Positions 35,262 to 44,628 are shown, counted from the stretch's first letter. The stretch is DNA of 64,000 bases from CAYZBF01 sp964476585 (GCA_964476585.1 CAYZBF010000006.1:1-64000), one strand, 5' to 3'. Notes: a model not told the origin generated them from the sequence alone. Numbers and translations: made by a program.

Positions 35262-36621
35262 ACTTTTAATAATTGACGATGATGAAGAACTCTTAGAATT
35301 ACTTAAAAAAAACCTAAAGAGTGAGTTTATCGTCGCCACAGCTACTAAAGCAAAAGATGGCCTTAAGCAGTTTAGCGTTGTGAATTTTGATGTGGCATTG
35401 ATTGATGTGGTATTACCTGACATGAACGGAATAGATTTGTCAAAAGAAATGAAAAATATGGATTCTGATTTTCCAATTGTAGTCATGACTGGCCACGCTT
35501 CTGTCGACCTTGCGGTCAGGGCAATGAAAATAGGGGCTTTCTATTTTGTTGAGAAACCCACTAGCCCAAAAGCACTTAAAGAAATATTAAAAAGGGCAAT
35601 CGAGCAAACTAATCTTCTTAAAAACTACCAATCCCTTCGGAAGGTTGCTGAAGAGAAATATAGTTTTTCCGGAATATTAGGTAAAAGTAGAGAGATGCTG
35701 GATGTATTTGAACTTATTGAAAGGGTAGCAACTGCTGAAGCTACAGTCCTAATCGAAGGAGAATCTGGAACCGGTAAGGAACTTGTTGCAAAGGCAATTC
35801 ACTTTAATTCCCCACGGAAAGATAATCGATTTGTAGCAATCAATTGCAGCGCATTACCAGAGTCTCTGCTTGAAAGTGAATTATTTGGATATACAAAAGG
35901 AGCATTTACAGGAGCTAACAAAAATAAAGAGGGATTGTTCGAAGTAGCGAACGGAGGGACGATTTTCCTTGATGAGATTGTGCAGACATCAACCACATTT
36001 CAATCTAAATTACTAAGGGTATTAGAGGACGGAACATTTTACCCTATCGGCTCCACAGAAGAGAAAAAAGCTAACACGAGGATAATCGCGGCAACAAACA
36101 GAATTATAGAAGAGGCTGTTGAAGAAGGGACCTTTAGAGAGGATCTTTTCTATCGATTAAATGTAGTAAAGATACATCTTCCTCCACTTCGGGAAAGAAA
36201 GGGTGATACTCCTTTGCTTATAAATCATTTCCTTGACATTTATTCTAAAAAGGACCACAAGGAAATTAAAAATACTTCCCAGGAAGCTATAGAAGTTCTA
36301 ATACGTTATTCCTGGCCGGGGAATGTGAGAGAACTGGAGAATGCCATAGAAAGAGCTGTAATAATCTGCCAGGAGGACACAATATTACCTGAACATCTTC
36401 CAGAGAGGGTAGTAAAAGGAGAAGAACAGGAACCTTCCAATATTCTCGATTTCGAAGAAGCTAAAGAGGTCTTTGAAAAGAAGTATCTCAGAAACTTACT
36501 GAAGACATCTGGTGGTAATGTAAGTAAAGCTGCTAAAACCGCAGGAATGACAAGACAGAATGTTTATATAAAGCTAAATAAATATAGTATAAATCCAAAG
36601 ATCTATTACCCAAGAGAATAG
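35251..36621 (+). CDS. NtrC/AtoC-type sigma-54-dependent response regulator
   Basis: The 456-aa protein has a receiver domain (LLIIDDDEEL, phospho-acceptor in VALIDVVLPDMNG, KPTSP), an AAA+ domain from about residue 140 (GESGTGKE, the sigma-54-contacting GAFTGA, GGTIFLDEI, RFREDLFYRLN-like FREDLFYRLN, WPGNVRELENAIERAV) and a Fis-type helix-turn-helix (GGNVSKAAKTAGMTRQNV). It activates sigma-54 promoters when phosphorylated. The start is TTG 35251 behind AAGGAG. No cognate histidine kinase is present in the window. Confidence 0.95.
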   Translation: MKYKLLIIDDDEELLELLKKNLKSEFIVATATKAKDGLKQFSVVNFDVALIDVVLPDMNGIDLSKEMKNMDSDFPIVVMTGHASVDLAVRAMKIGAFYFVEKPTSPKALKEILKRAIEQTNLLKNYQSLRKVAEEKYSFSGILGKSREMLDVFELIERVATAEATVLIEGESGTGKELVAKAIHFNSPRKDNRFVAINCSALPESLLESELFGYTKGAFTGANKNKEGLFEVANGGTIFLDEIVQTSTTFQSKLLRVLEDGTFYPIGSTEEKKANTRIIAATNRIIEEAVEEGTFREDLFYRLNVVKIHLPPLRERKGDTPLLINHFLDIYSKKDHKEIKNTSQEAIEVLIRYSWPGNVRELENAIERAVIICQEDTILPEHLPERVVKGEEQEPSNILDFEEAKEVFEKKYLRNLLKTSGGNVSKAAKTAGMTRQNVYIKLNKYSINPKIYYPRE

Positions 36622-36626
36622 TATTC

Positions 36627-37601
36627 TTACCACAATTTCATAACTCTTCGCGCGAGAACCATGGTCTTTTCTGCTTCATGCCTTGCTTTTTTTGCACCTT
36701 CGTTTAGAACCTTCACGACATCAACTTCCCGTTCGATTCTTTTTCTTTCCTTTCGAAATGGCTCTAAAAAATCATTAAGTAAATCAGCAGTCTCTTTTTT
36801 GCATGCCACGCAACCACGACCACCTTTTTTACATTCTCTCTCTAATTCTTTTATATCAGGAACTTCCATGGCTTTAAGATAGGCAAAGACTACGCAGCCT
36901 TCGGGATGACCAAGGTCATCCTTCCTTATCTTAATAGGATCAGTATAGGCAGATGTAATCTTTTCCTCCACTACTTCAGGTGAATCGGATAGATATATAG
37001 CATTGTTTAAGGATTTCGACATCTTCTGCCCATCCAACCCTGGAATCCTTGGAGCTTCTGATAGCACAGGCTCTACCTCAGGAAAAACCTCACCATATTG
37101 ATCATTAAACCTTCTCCCCAGCTCCCTTGTAAGTTCGAGATGAGGAAGTTGATCCTCTCCGATTGGAACCTTATTGGCTCTGTAAATCAGCACATCCGAG
37201 GCCTGAAGCACTGGATACCCAAGAAGGCCATAGGATAATCTCTCCTGAAGACCTTCATCTCTTGCCATATCTTTGACAGTGGGATTTCTCTGTAGCCTGG
37301 GAACTGTTATGAGCATTGATAGGAGTAGGTGGAGTTCAGCATGCTGTTTTACATCAGACTGAACGAAAAGAATCGATCTCTCTGGATCAATACCAACAGA
37401 AATCCAATCGATAGCTGTATTTATTATTCTCTCCTTTAAACACTCCGTTTCATTGTATTTCGTAGTGAGTGTATGCCAGTCAGCTATCTCATAGAAGGTT
37501 TCGTATTCGCCCTGAAATTTTACCCAGTTCTTGAGAGCACCAAAATAATTACCAATATGGACCTTCCCGGTCGGTCGGAGACCACTCAATATCCTCTGCA
37601 T
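36627..37601 (-). CDS. trpS: Tryptophanyl-tRNA synthetase
   Basis: The 324-aa class I synthetase has LSGLRPTGKVHIGNY (HIGN as HIGH), PIGEDQLPHLELTREL, DGQKMSKSLNNAI and a short C-terminal helical tail. It charges tRNA-Trp. ATG 37601 follows the stop of the 40-aa membrane ORF directly, with AAAGGAGG inside that ORF. It converges on the NtrC-type gene with a five-base gap. Confidence 0.96.
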   Translation of the reverse strand: MQRILSGLRPTGKVHIGNYFGALKNWVKFQGEYETFYEIADWHTLTTKYNETECLKERIINTAIDWISVGIDPERSILFVQSDVKQHAELHLLLSMLITVPRLQRNPTVKDMARDEGLQERLSYGLLGYPVLQASDVLIYRANKVPIGEDQLPHLELTRELGRRFNDQYGEVFPEVEPVLSEAPRIPGLDGQKMSKSLNNAIYLSDSPEVVEEKITSAYTDPIKIRKDDLGHPEGCVVFAYLKAMEVPDIKELERECKKGGRGCVACKKETADLLNDFLEPFRKERKRIEREVDVVKVLNEGAKKARHEAEKTMVLARRVMKLW

Positions 37602-37724
37602 TCAACCTCCTTTAAGTGCATTCAAAACAAGAATTAATCCAAGTATTATAAGAAACAAAAGAATAAGCCAAAGGGTGGATCTTGGTTTATATTCTCTTTT
37701 CGGAAATCGTTTACGTAACTTCAT
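37602..37724 (-). CDS. Small single-helix membrane protein (40 aa)
   Basis: The ORF runs from ATG 37724 to the TGA adjoining trpS. It has a very basic N-terminus (MKLRKRFPKREYKPRS) and one membrane helix (LWLILLFLIILGLILVLNAL), then GG. It begins eight bases after the stop of the barrel-like gene and fills the gap to trpS exactly, which supports it as an operon member. No family is recognised. Confidence 0.6.
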   Translation of the reverse strand: MKLRKRFPKREYKPRSTLWLILLFLIILGLILVLNALKGG

Positions 37725-37732
37725 CTTTCACT

Positions 37733-38926
37733 CTACCTGACAGGGAGTAGCCTGAAATCCAATATTGTTACATTGCCCTCGGTTATTTCAGCGATAGAAG
37801 TCCTAGGAAAATAATCTTTAGCTGTTGTCTGGATTATATAATCCCCTGGTGGAAGGACTGTTCTATAACTTCCCGTATTGTGATCTGTATAGATTCTCTT
37901 ATCCAGAGAATTCTTTATATGAAGACTAGCGTGCAGTGGCTTATCGGATTCTGCATCTAAAACTTTGCCTTCTATCACACCAAAAGCCTTCCTGTCTCGT
38001 ATAGTCAAAAGTAGCTCAGTATCTTTTTTGAGGATTATCGTAGTATCTACAGGGATACAATTTTTAGCATATATAGATAATGGATACATACCTTCAGAAA
38101 GTTCAAATTCTATTTCTCCCCCATTTATCTCAAAACTACCTGAATCAGCTAATGAGAGTAAACCGTTAGCTGGCGTTCCTTTCTCATCCAAGAGTATTAT
38201 CCTCAAAGCGATAAGTTTCTCGGTGGTTTGAAACTTTTCTTTTGATAAGACACCAAATGATATCTTCCAAGGCGGACTTCCAATGCTCCCTGTATTTACG
38301 CCAACCTTTTCCAGTTCCGGGATTACTTCTGTTTCCCGAGATAGACGAAAATCAATTCCAAAGAAAAGAGCAAACAACTTCCACTTTAAGAAAGTCACAT
38401 TTGGAGATATATAAATTGAGGAAATATCGTGACCTCCTCCATTATATTTCTCAAAAGATAAGTCTATACCAAATGTTAAAGTATCCGGGTTGAATCTCAT
38501 CTCTGTATTGAATAAGATTTTCTTGATATCAGGTTCCGTTTCAAATGTAATAAATTGCCCATTAACTCTAGTATAAGTACTGAATATCTTGCTTTCAAGA
38601 CCTATCCCTATTCCATAGCCATATCCATCTATGGAAAAACTCCTCTGCAACCCTTTACTTCCTATTGGGAATTGGACCAATGGAAAAAGACTCAAGCCCA
38701 AACCCAAAACATCCCTCTTTACCCCTAAACCAAGGATTAAGTCTGAAAGAGCTATTTCAACACGGGAAGAGGAAAAATTACTTCCCCCTCCTAACTCAAT
38801 AAATACTTCATACCATTCACTCTCCTGTGAAAGCGAAAAATTTAAGTCCTGAGCATAAAGTCCTTCAGACTTAAAAGAACTGAGTTTTATGTTACTGTAA
38901 AGAATTGACAAAAAAAGAAGTATCAC
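37733..38926 (-). CDS. Exported barrel-like protein with carboxypeptidase-regulatory-like domain
   Basis: The 397-aa protein has a hydrophobic start (MILLFLSILYS) and about 210 residues of alternating strands rich in Gly and aromatics (YGYGIGIGLE, TFGIDLSFEKY), suggesting an outer-membrane fold. From about residue 240 come Ig-like segments, the last being a carboxypeptidase-D-regulatory-like domain (GVIEGKVLDAESDKPLHASL, GSYRTVLPPGDYIIQ). It overlaps the asparaginase gene by four bases. The function is unknown. Confidence 0.65.
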   Translation of the reverse strand: MILLFLSILYSNIKLSSFKSEGLYAQDLNFSLSQESEWYEVFIELGGGSNFSSSRVEIALSDLILGLGVKRDVLGLGLSLFPLVQFPIGSKGLQRSFSIDGYGYGIGIGLESKIFSTYTRVNGQFITFETEPDIKKILFNTEMRFNPDTLTFGIDLSFEKYNGGGHDISSIYISPNVTFLKWKLFALFFGIDFRLSRETEVIPELEKVGVNTGSIGSPPWKISFGVLSKEKFQTTEKLIALRIILLDEKGTPANGLLSLADSGSFEINGGEIEFELSEGMYPLSIYAKNCIPVDTTIILKKDTELLLTIRDRKAFGVIEGKVLDAESDKPLHASLHIKNSLDKRIYTDHNTGSYRTVLPPGDYIIQTTAKDYFPRTSIAEITEGNVTILDFRLLPVR

Positions 38927-39798
38927 TCTCCTTGAACCTTTTTATAAGTTTTAGTCTTAATTCCCCAACTCATATATTTTGTATTGTACGCAATCCCCAC
39001 TTTTTCATCCCTATCCACTATTATAATTCCGAAATCAGCGTCTATTTCCTTTATTACTTTTTCTGCCGCATATTCAGCATTATGTTCAGCAAGAAGATCG
39101 TTTGCCGTCTTTGCTACCATATGCCTCATAATGCCTTCTCCATGTCCGGTTACCGCAACGGCTCCCAACTCCCCTGCATATATTCCCCCCCCAATCATAG
39201 GTGTATCACCCACTCTTCCAGGGAGATGAAACATTATACCTCCTGTAGAAAGGGCAGCTGCCATTCCGCCGAAACGGTCGAGTGCTACGGCACCTACAGT
39301 TTCTAAGGAGTACAAACGACGCATCTTTTCAATATCCTTATAATAACTACTTCCTTTTGTACTATTCTTCTTAAATAATTCCTTCATCTGTTCTGTTAGA
39401 GGATTATATTCTCTGTAACCCATAAGCCTTGCAAAACGAGTTGCCCCTTCGCCAACAAGCATCAGATGCTCAGTTTCTTTCGCAACATCTCTTGCCACCT
39501 TCACCGGATTCTTTACATCTCTTATTGCTGCAACTGCCCCAAAGAGCCCATCAGATCTCATTATCGAAGCATCCATCTCAACGTCTCCTTCAAGATTAGG
39601 CACAGAACCTGTTCCAGCATTGAAACAGGGGGCATCTTCCATCACCATGACGGCTCTTATTACCGCATTAAGGGCTTCTTCACCTTCTTTTAACAGAACA
39701 AATCCCGCTTCAAGAGACTCGCCTAAATATTCCTCTCTCTCCTCAATATTACGTATTTTCTTTCCAGCTCCACCATGAATTACAAGTATTGGTTCCAT
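38923..39798 (-). CDS. Isoaspartyl peptidase/L-asparaginase (Ntn-hydrolase type)
   Basis: The 291-aa precursor has the family start VIHGGAG, FNAGTGSVPN, MDASIM and the autoprocessing site ETVGAVALD, where the Thr becomes the N-terminal nucleophile of the beta subunit. GRVGDTPMIGGGIYA and VTGHGEGIMRH follow. It hydrolyses beta-aspartyl dipeptides or asparagine. There is no signal peptide, so it is cytoplasmic. ATG 39798 has no Shine-Dalgarno and lies seven bases after a promoter -10. Confidence 0.93.
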   Translation of the reverse strand: MEPILVIHGGAGKKIRNIEEREEYLGESLEAGFVLLKEGEEALNAVIRAVMVMEDAPCFNAGTGSVPNLEGDVEMDASIMRSDGLFGAVAAIRDVKNPVKVARDVAKETEHLMLVGEGATRFARLMGYREYNPLTEQMKELFKKNSTKGSSYYKDIEKMRRLYSLETVGAVALDRFGGMAAALSTGGIMFHLPGRVGDTPMIGGGIYAGELGAVAVTGHGEGIMRHMVAKTANDLLAEHNAEYAAEKVIKEIDADFGIIIVDRDEKVGIAYNTKYMSWGIKTKTYKKVQGE

Positions 39799-39805
39799 AA
39801 TGGAA

Positions 39806-39833
39806 AATCTATAAAAAACAACTCAAATGTCAA
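39806..39833 (-). promoter_or_regulatory. Promoter of the asparaginase-trpS operon, probable leaderless start
   Basis: Minus strand TTGACA (39833-39828), 16 bases, TAGATT (39811-39806), seven bases before the ATG. Confidence 0.7.
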
Positions 39834-39865
39834 GCATTTAGCCCCGAGAACCAAAATATCATCCA

Positions 39866-40000
39866 TTTAGTGTGTTGGCAGGTCAGTCAGTTTGGACTTC
39901 TGACGTCGGACTTTGGACTTCGGACTATTAAATAGTCTCAGATGAGCATTGATAATCTAGTATCCAGAACCTAAGACCCAGGACCTAAGACCTAATATGC
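39866..40000. repeat. Degenerate low-complexity intergenic tracts
   Basis: GTGTTGGCAGGTCAGTCAGTTTGG-like (about 39870-39893, given in part), GTCGGACTTTGGACTTCGG (about 39904-39922) and CCTAAGACCCAGGACCTAAG (about 39970-39989) follow each other between the asparaginase and tRNA-Leu promoters. Confidence 0.6.
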
Positions 40001-40002
40001 TC

Positions 40003-40030
40003 TTGACTTAAAAAAATGACTTAATATATT
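40003..40030 (+). promoter_or_regulatory. Promoter of tRNA-Leu
   Basis: TTGACT (40003-40008), 16 bases, TATATT (40025-40030), eight bases before the tRNA. Confidence 0.8.
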
Positions 40031-40038
40031 AATGGTAA

Positions 40039-40124
40039 GCCGGAGTGGCGGAACTGGTAGACGCGGCGGACTCAAAATCCGTTGTCCTTTACAGGACTTG
40101 TGGGTTCAACTCCCTCCTCCGGCA
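40039..40124 (+). tRNA. tRNA-Leu (CAA)
   Basis: The acceptor stem GCCGGAG pairs with CTCCGGC and the discriminator is A. The anticodon CAA is at 40073-40075. The long variable arm (GTCCTTTACAGGAC) is typical of class II leucine tRNAs. CCA is not encoded. Confidence 0.96.
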
Positions 40125-40140
40125 TTTTTATTTACAAAGT

Positions 40141-40430
40141 AAATAAAAGTTAATTAGTTAATTTGTTAATTAGTTGATTAGTAAAATAGACATTATGGAT
40201 TCCTAAAAGTTAAAACAATCAAAGTTCAAAAGCTCTACTCCAGAATCGAAACCCAAAGATTAAGACTTTGACTTTTGAACACTTCAGTTGAGTAAATGCA
40301 GATTCAAGCATATGAACATAAAGAAATTACAAGGTAATTTGTTGAATTTGAGTAAGTAATTTTGAAAATGATAAAAGATTAAGGAGATTAGACCAATTAA
40401 CCAATTTACTAATTAACTATTATACTATTG
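40141..40430. repeat. Inverted low-complexity tracts around a 200-base spacer
   Basis: TTAATTAGTTAATTTGTTAA-type sequence (about 40151-40186) reappears in inverted form (CCAATTAACCAATTTACTAA, about 40394-40413). In between, GTTCAAAAG (40224-40232) and CTTTTGAAC (40272-40280) form another inverted pair. No ORF is supported. It could be a decayed palindromic element or a structured RNA. Confidence 0.45.
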
Positions 40431-40441
40431 CTCCATCTTAT

Positions 40442-40657
40442 TTATTCTGCTTCAATAATTTCCTTCGCTTCTTCCAGTTTGTCCTTAGTCACAAGTATTT
40501 TAACCTCTCCCAATCCATCTGTGGTTATAGCAGCAATTTTCCCAAAAGCATCCTGCTTAAGGTAAACCTCTATCCCTGAGGACTCCAGTTTACCCCTTAT
40601 AATCTCTGCTTCTAAAGGATCCTTCCTTGTGAGTTCTACCCATTCCTCATTATTCAT
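40442..40657 (-). CDS. DUF2007-type small protein
   Basis: The 71-aa protein reads EEWVELTRKDPLEAEIIRG, LESSGIEVYLKQD, then GEVKILVTKDKLEEAKEII, matching the DUF2007 'putative signal transducing protein' pattern of a beta-alpha-beta fold. The function is unknown. It is probably leaderless: ATG 40657 lies six bases after a -10. Confidence 0.85.
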   Translation of the reverse strand: MNNEEWVELTRKDPLEAEIIRGKLESSGIEVYLKQDAFGKIAAITTDGLGEVKILVTKDKLEEAKEIIEAE

Positions 40658-40663
40658 AGGTAA

Positions 40664-40691
40664 AAAGTATAAAAAAACTTACCAATGTCAA
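40664..40691 (-). promoter_or_regulatory. Promoter of the DUF2007 gene, probable leaderless start
   Basis: Minus strand TTGACA (40691-40686), 16 bases, TACTTT (40669-40664), six bases before the ATG. Confidence 0.7.
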
Positions 40692-40739
40692 TACTTTTAT
40701 TTTAGCAATAGCGGAATGATGGAGGTCGATATGTCCGTA

Positions 40740-40930
40740 AGTTAGAGTATAGGTTGAACCGTTGGTGAGTTGGTCAGTTAGCTTTCAAGCCCAATATTGA
40801 CAATAGACAGCCAATTTCTATTGTACAGTTTGAATTCTTTATATTATATTAAATATGAAAGTCACTCGTCTTTGGGGTCTGCCTCGATTAAACTGACTAA
40901 CCGACTAACCAATTTACTTGATTTTTTATT
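40740..40930. repeat. Degenerate low-complexity tracts before the aminotransferase operon
   Basis: GTTGGTGAGTTGGTCAGTTAG (about 40760-40780, given in part) and the inverted type AACTGACTAACCGACTAACC (about 40891-40910) flank AT-rich sequence. No gene is supported. Confidence 0.5.
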
Positions 40931-40934
40931 ATAC

Positions 40935-40963
40935 TTGACAGTAGAAAAATTTAAAGTTATAAT
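40935..40963 (+). promoter_or_regulatory. Consensus promoter of the aminotransferase-glyA operon
   Basis: TTGACA (40935-40940), 17 bases, TATAAT (40958-40963), then a 40-base leader with AAAAGGAGG before ATG 41003. Confidence 0.88.
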
Positions 40964-41002
40964 AGAAACAGTCGATTCAAGAAAATTTAAAAGGAGGAAA
41001 AA

Positions 41003-42202
41003 ATGGAAAAGCGTTGCGAGAATATGTGGATATCTTCTCTTGCTAAAAGAACCGAGCGGATTGGAAGCTCTATTATTCGCGAACTACTCAAGGTTTCACA
41101 ATATCCAGATGTCATATCTTTTGGTGGTGGATGGCCAGCCCCTGAATTTTTCCCTAAGCGTGAGATTGAGGAAGCCTGCGAATATCTCATTCCCAGAAAA
41201 GGGGAGTTAATGCTCCAGTATGGGTTATCCGAAGGTATCACCGAGTTAAAAGAATTTCTTTCCAAAAAGATGTGTAAGTACGGAGTCCCTGCAGAATCTG
41301 AGAATATACTTCTTACATGTGGTTCCCAGCAGGCGCTGGATCTGATTGGTAAAGTATTTATAAATGAAGGAGATAAAATTCTGGTTTCAGAACCTACCTA
41401 TCTGGGTGCGCTTCAAGCATGGAAACTATATGGACCGGAATTCGCAACGTGCAAAATGGATGATAATGGTGTATTAATCGAAGATGTAGAGAAGGCTCTT
41501 GAAAAGGGTCCGGTAAAATTTATGTATATGCTCCCCAATTTCCATAATCCCACTGGAGTCACTATATTACTCGAGAGGAGGAAAAAACTGGTTGAACTGG
41601 CTGATAAATACGATACTTTTATTGTAGAAGATGACCCTTATGGTGAGCTTCGATATGAAGGAAAGGATATAACGCCATTGATTGTTCTAAGTAAGGAAAG
41701 AGTAATCTACCTATCAACCTTTTCGAAAACACTTGCGCCTGGGTTAAGACTCGGCTGGATGGTAGCACCGAAACTTACTCTTTCAAAGATTGTCCAAGCA
41801 AAACAGGGAGCCGACCTGCATACAGGAACATTCATCCAGTATATAGCCAATGACATTTGCCAAAGAGGAATACTGAAGGCTCACGTAGAAAAACTCCGTA
41901 AGTTATATAGAGAAAGAAGGGACGTGATGCTTGATTCTCTTGAGAAGTATTTTCCCAAGGAAGCGAAGTGGACACATCCCCATGGAGGATTATTCCTCTG
42001 GGTGACATTACCTGAAGGTATGGATATCGAGAAAATATTTGGAAAAGCAAAGGAAAGGAAAGTAGCATTTGTGCCTGGCTTTGCTTTCTATCCATATGAA
42101 GGCGGAAATAATTCTATGAGGCTAAATTTCTCTAATACACCCCCCGAGAAAACAAGAGAAGGTATCAAAAGATTAGGAGAATTATTGAAAGAGGAGTTAT
42201 AG
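41003..42202 (+). CDS. PLP-dependent aminotransferase (LysN/2-aminoadipate type, class I/II)
   Basis: The 399-aa fold-type I enzyme has VISFGGGWPAPEFFP, LQYGLSEGITELK, LTCGSQQALDLIGK, YMLPNFHNPTGV, EDDPYGELRYEG and STFSKTLAPGLRLGW with the PLP Lys. It matches the MocR-related LysN group that transaminates 2-aminoadipate, kynurenine or branched and aromatic amino acids. The precise substrate cannot be fixed. It is first in an operon with glyA and a second aminotransferase. Confidence 0.9.
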   Translation: MEKRCENMWISSLAKRTERIGSSIIRELLKVSQYPDVISFGGGWPAPEFFPKREIEEACEYLIPRKGELMLQYGLSEGITELKEFLSKKMCKYGVPAESENILLTCGSQQALDLIGKVFINEGDKILVSEPTYLGALQAWKLYGPEFATCKMDDNGVLIEDVEKALEKGPVKFMYMLPNFHNPTGVTILLERRKKLVELADKYDTFIVEDDPYGELRYEGKDITPLIVLSKERVIYLSTFSKTLAPGLRLGWMVAPKLTLSKIVQAKQGADLHTGTFIQYIANDICQRGILKAHVEKLRKLYRERRDVMLDSLEKYFPKEAKWTHPHGGLFLWVTLPEGMDIEKIFGKAKERKVAFVPGFAFYPYEGGNNSMRLNFSNTPPEKTREGIKRLGELLKEEL

Positions 42203-42213
42203 GAGGCTGTATA

Positions 42214-43479
42214 ATGATGGAGGAATTGTATAAGACAGCACCTCTGGTCTATGATGCTATAATGAATGAAGCAGAAAGAGAACATAGGAATCTTGAATTA
42301 ATAGCCTCAGAAAATTTTGCCTCCCCCGCTGTCCTTCAGGCAATGGGCTCTATAATGACAAATAAATACGCAGAGGGTTATCCCGGGAAACGATACTATG
42401 GAGGCTGCAAATGGATGGATGTGGTAGAGAACTTAGCAATTGAGAGAGCTAAAAAACTCTTTAAAGCTGACCATGCAAATGTTCAACCCCTCTCTGGTGT
42501 TCCTGCCAATCTCGCTGTATATGATGCTTTCCTTGATCCAGGTGATATTTTCTTCGGACTCTCTCTTTCCCATGGAGGACATCTTTCTCACGGTTATAAG
42601 GTGAGTTTTACTGGTAAGGTCTGGAACTCTGTTCAATATACCGTGGATCCAGAAACAGAACAGATAAACTATGATTCTCTGTTAAAACTTGCAAAGGAAA
42701 AGAAACCAAAATTAATAATGACAGGAGCATCAGCATATCCAAGAACTCTTCACTGGGATAAATTTAAGGAGATATGTGATGAAATCGGTGCATACTTTGT
42801 AGCAGACATTGCGCATATAGCCGGTCTGGTGGTAGCGGGTGAACATCCCTCCCCTATACCATATGCAGACGCAGTCACCACTACTACACATAAGACATTA
42901 CGCGGTCCCAGAAGCGCTATAATACTCTGCAAAGAGAAATGGGCGAAGCAGATAGATAAGGCTGTATTCCCGGGTCTTCAAGGTGGACCTCACATGCATA
43001 TCATAGCCGCTAAAGCAGTAGCGTTTAAAGAGGCTTTAAGTCCTGAGTTCAAGGACTATCAACATCAGATAATCCTCAATGCAAAAGCACTCGAAGAGGA
43101 ATTTAAAATACTTGGTTGGCGACTGGTTGCTGGTGGAACTGATACTCACTTACTTCTTATTGACGTTAAAAGTAAAGGTATTACAGGTAAACAAGCTGAG
43201 GAAGGCCTGGATAAGGCAAACATAACTGTGAACAAAAACACAATACCCTACGATAAGGAAAAACCATTTATTGCAAGTGGCATAAGAATAGGTACACCTG
43301 CATTAACCACAAGGGGTATGAAAGAAGACGAAATGAAGAAAATAGCAAAACTTATTGATAAGGTGCTTTCTAAAATAGATGATGATAAGATAACTGAAGA
43401 AGTAAAAGGAGAGGTTAAAGAACTCACTGAAGAATTTCCCTTATACTCAGAAATTAGGAGGGAAAGAAAGGGGGTATAA
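42214..43479 (+). CDS. glyA: Serine hydroxymethyltransferase
   Basis: The 421-aa PLP enzyme interconverts serine and glycine with tetrahydrofolate. It shows NLELIASENFAS, TNKYAEGYPGKRYYGG, HGGHLSHG, VADIAHIAGLV and TTTTHKTLRGPR with the PLP Lys, then SGIRIGTPALTTRG. GGAGG precedes the start; tandem ATGs at 42214 and 42217 are possible. It overlaps the next gene by one base. Confidence 0.97.
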   Translation: MMEELYKTAPLVYDAIMNEAEREHRNLELIASENFASPAVLQAMGSIMTNKYAEGYPGKRYYGGCKWMDVVENLAIERAKKLFKADHANVQPLSGVPANLAVYDAFLDPGDIFFGLSLSHGGHLSHGYKVSFTGKVWNSVQYTVDPETEQINYDSLLKLAKEKKPKLIMTGASAYPRTLHWDKFKEICDEIGAYFVADIAHIAGLVVAGEHPSPIPYADAVTTTTHKTLRGPRSAIILCKEKWAKQIDKAVFPGLQGGPHMHIIAAKAVAFKEALSPEFKDYQHQIILNAKALEEEFKILGWRLVAGGTDTHLLLIDVKSKGITGKQAEEGLDKANITVNKNTIPYDKEKPFIASGIRIGTPALTTRGMKEDEMKKIAKLIDKVLSKIDDDKITEEVKGEVKELTEEFPLYSEIRRERKGV

Positions 43480-44546
43480 TGCATAAAAAATTGTTTATAC
43501 CAGGTCCAACAGAGGTCAGGGAAGATGTAAGAGAAGCCATGAACTTTCCTATGTTTGGACATAGGATGCCAGAAACAACAAAACTTATGGGGGAAGTGGG
43601 AGAAAAACTCCAGAAACTGCTCTATACGGATAACTTCGTTGTTATATCTACCTCTTCAGGAACAGGACTGATGGAAGCTTGCTCTAGAAACTGTATTAAA
43701 AATAAAGCTCTACATTTAAATTGCGGTGCCTTCAGCGATAGATGGGCAAAGATATCAAAAGCCTGCAATAAGGATGTTGACGTTATTGAATATGAATGGG
43801 GTAGGGGAGTAGTTACTTCCGATGTGGAAGAAAAGTTGAAAACCGGGAAATACGACACAGTATTCGTAACCCACAATGAAACCTCAACAGGTGTAATGAA
43901 CCCTATAAAGGAAATTAGTGAAATGATGAAAAATTATCCCGATGTGTTGCTCTGTGTGGATGCTGTATCATCTATGGCTGGGACTGAAATCAGAGTAGAT
44001 GATTGGAATATAGATGTTGTATTAGCTTCGGTCCAGAAATGCTTTGCTCTTCCTCCAGGACTTGCTATTGCGTCAGTGAGCGATAAGGCAATGGAACGCT
44101 CAGCAGAAGTTGAAGATAAAGGTTTCTATTTTGATTTTCAAGCATTCAAGAAATACTGGGATAAAGCGAAGCAGCCACCAACAACCGCCTGCCTCAACCT
44201 TATCGTTGCACTAAATTACCAACTGGATAAGATAATAAATGAAGAAGGCATAGAAAATCGATTCAAGAGACACAAGGAAATGGCTGGAATTGTCCAGAAT
44301 TGGGCAAGAGAAAATTTTGATCTCTTTGCCGATACAGACTATCTCTCCCCCACGGTAAGTTGCATAAAGAATACAAAAGGAATCTCTGTGGCTTCCCTGA
44401 ATGAAGAATTAGGAAAGAGAGGAGCAACAATATCAAATGGCTATGGAAAGCTCAAGGAGCAAACCTTCAGGATAGCCCATATGGGTGATATCACCGTGGA
44501 TGAAATCAAATGGCTCCTTGGCGAGATAGATGATATAATCTCATAG
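43479..44546 (+). CDS. Serine-pyruvate/alanine-glyoxylate-type aminotransferase
   Basis: The 355-aa class V PLP enzyme begins LFIPGPTEVREDVREAM, then GHRMPETTKLM, STSSGTGLMEA, VTHNETSTGVMNP, CVDAVSSMAG and SVQKCFALPPG with the PLP Lys. Coupled to glyA (TAATG), it may form a serine-glyoxylate/glycine or serine-pyruvate transamination route. Phosphoserine aminotransferase activity is an alternative. Confidence 0.9.
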   Translation: MHKKLFIPGPTEVREDVREAMNFPMFGHRMPETTKLMGEVGEKLQKLLYTDNFVVISTSSGTGLMEACSRNCIKNKALHLNCGAFSDRWAKISKACNKDVDVIEYEWGRGVVTSDVEEKLKTGKYDTVFVTHNETSTGVMNPIKEISEMMKNYPDVLLCVDAVSSMAGTEIRVDDWNIDVVLASVQKCFALPPGLAIASVSDKAMERSAEVEDKGFYFDFQAFKKYWDKAKQPPTTACLNLIVALNYQLDKIINEEGIENRFKRHKEMAGIVQNWARENFDLFADTDYLSPTVSCIKNTKGISVASLNEELGKRGATISNGYGKLKEQTFRIAHMGDITVDEIKWLLGEIDDIIS

Positions 44547-44566
44547 AGGTATTTAACTACTTAAAT

Positions 44567-44597
44567 AAAAAGGGCGTTCATTTTGAACGCCCTTTTT
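44567..44597. terminator. Bidirectional intrinsic terminator
   Basis: AAAAAGGGCGTTCA (44567-44580) pairs with 44584-44597 around a three-base loop. It ends both the glyA operon and the convergent C25 protease gene. Confidence 0.92.
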
Positions 44598-44628
44598 ATA
44601 TTAAGAATACAAGTTGGGTCTACACTGC

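Noticed and set aside
40141..40430. CRISPR-like or tandem repeat array
   Set aside because: The repeats are degenerate, of short period and without uniform spacers, and no cas genes are present.
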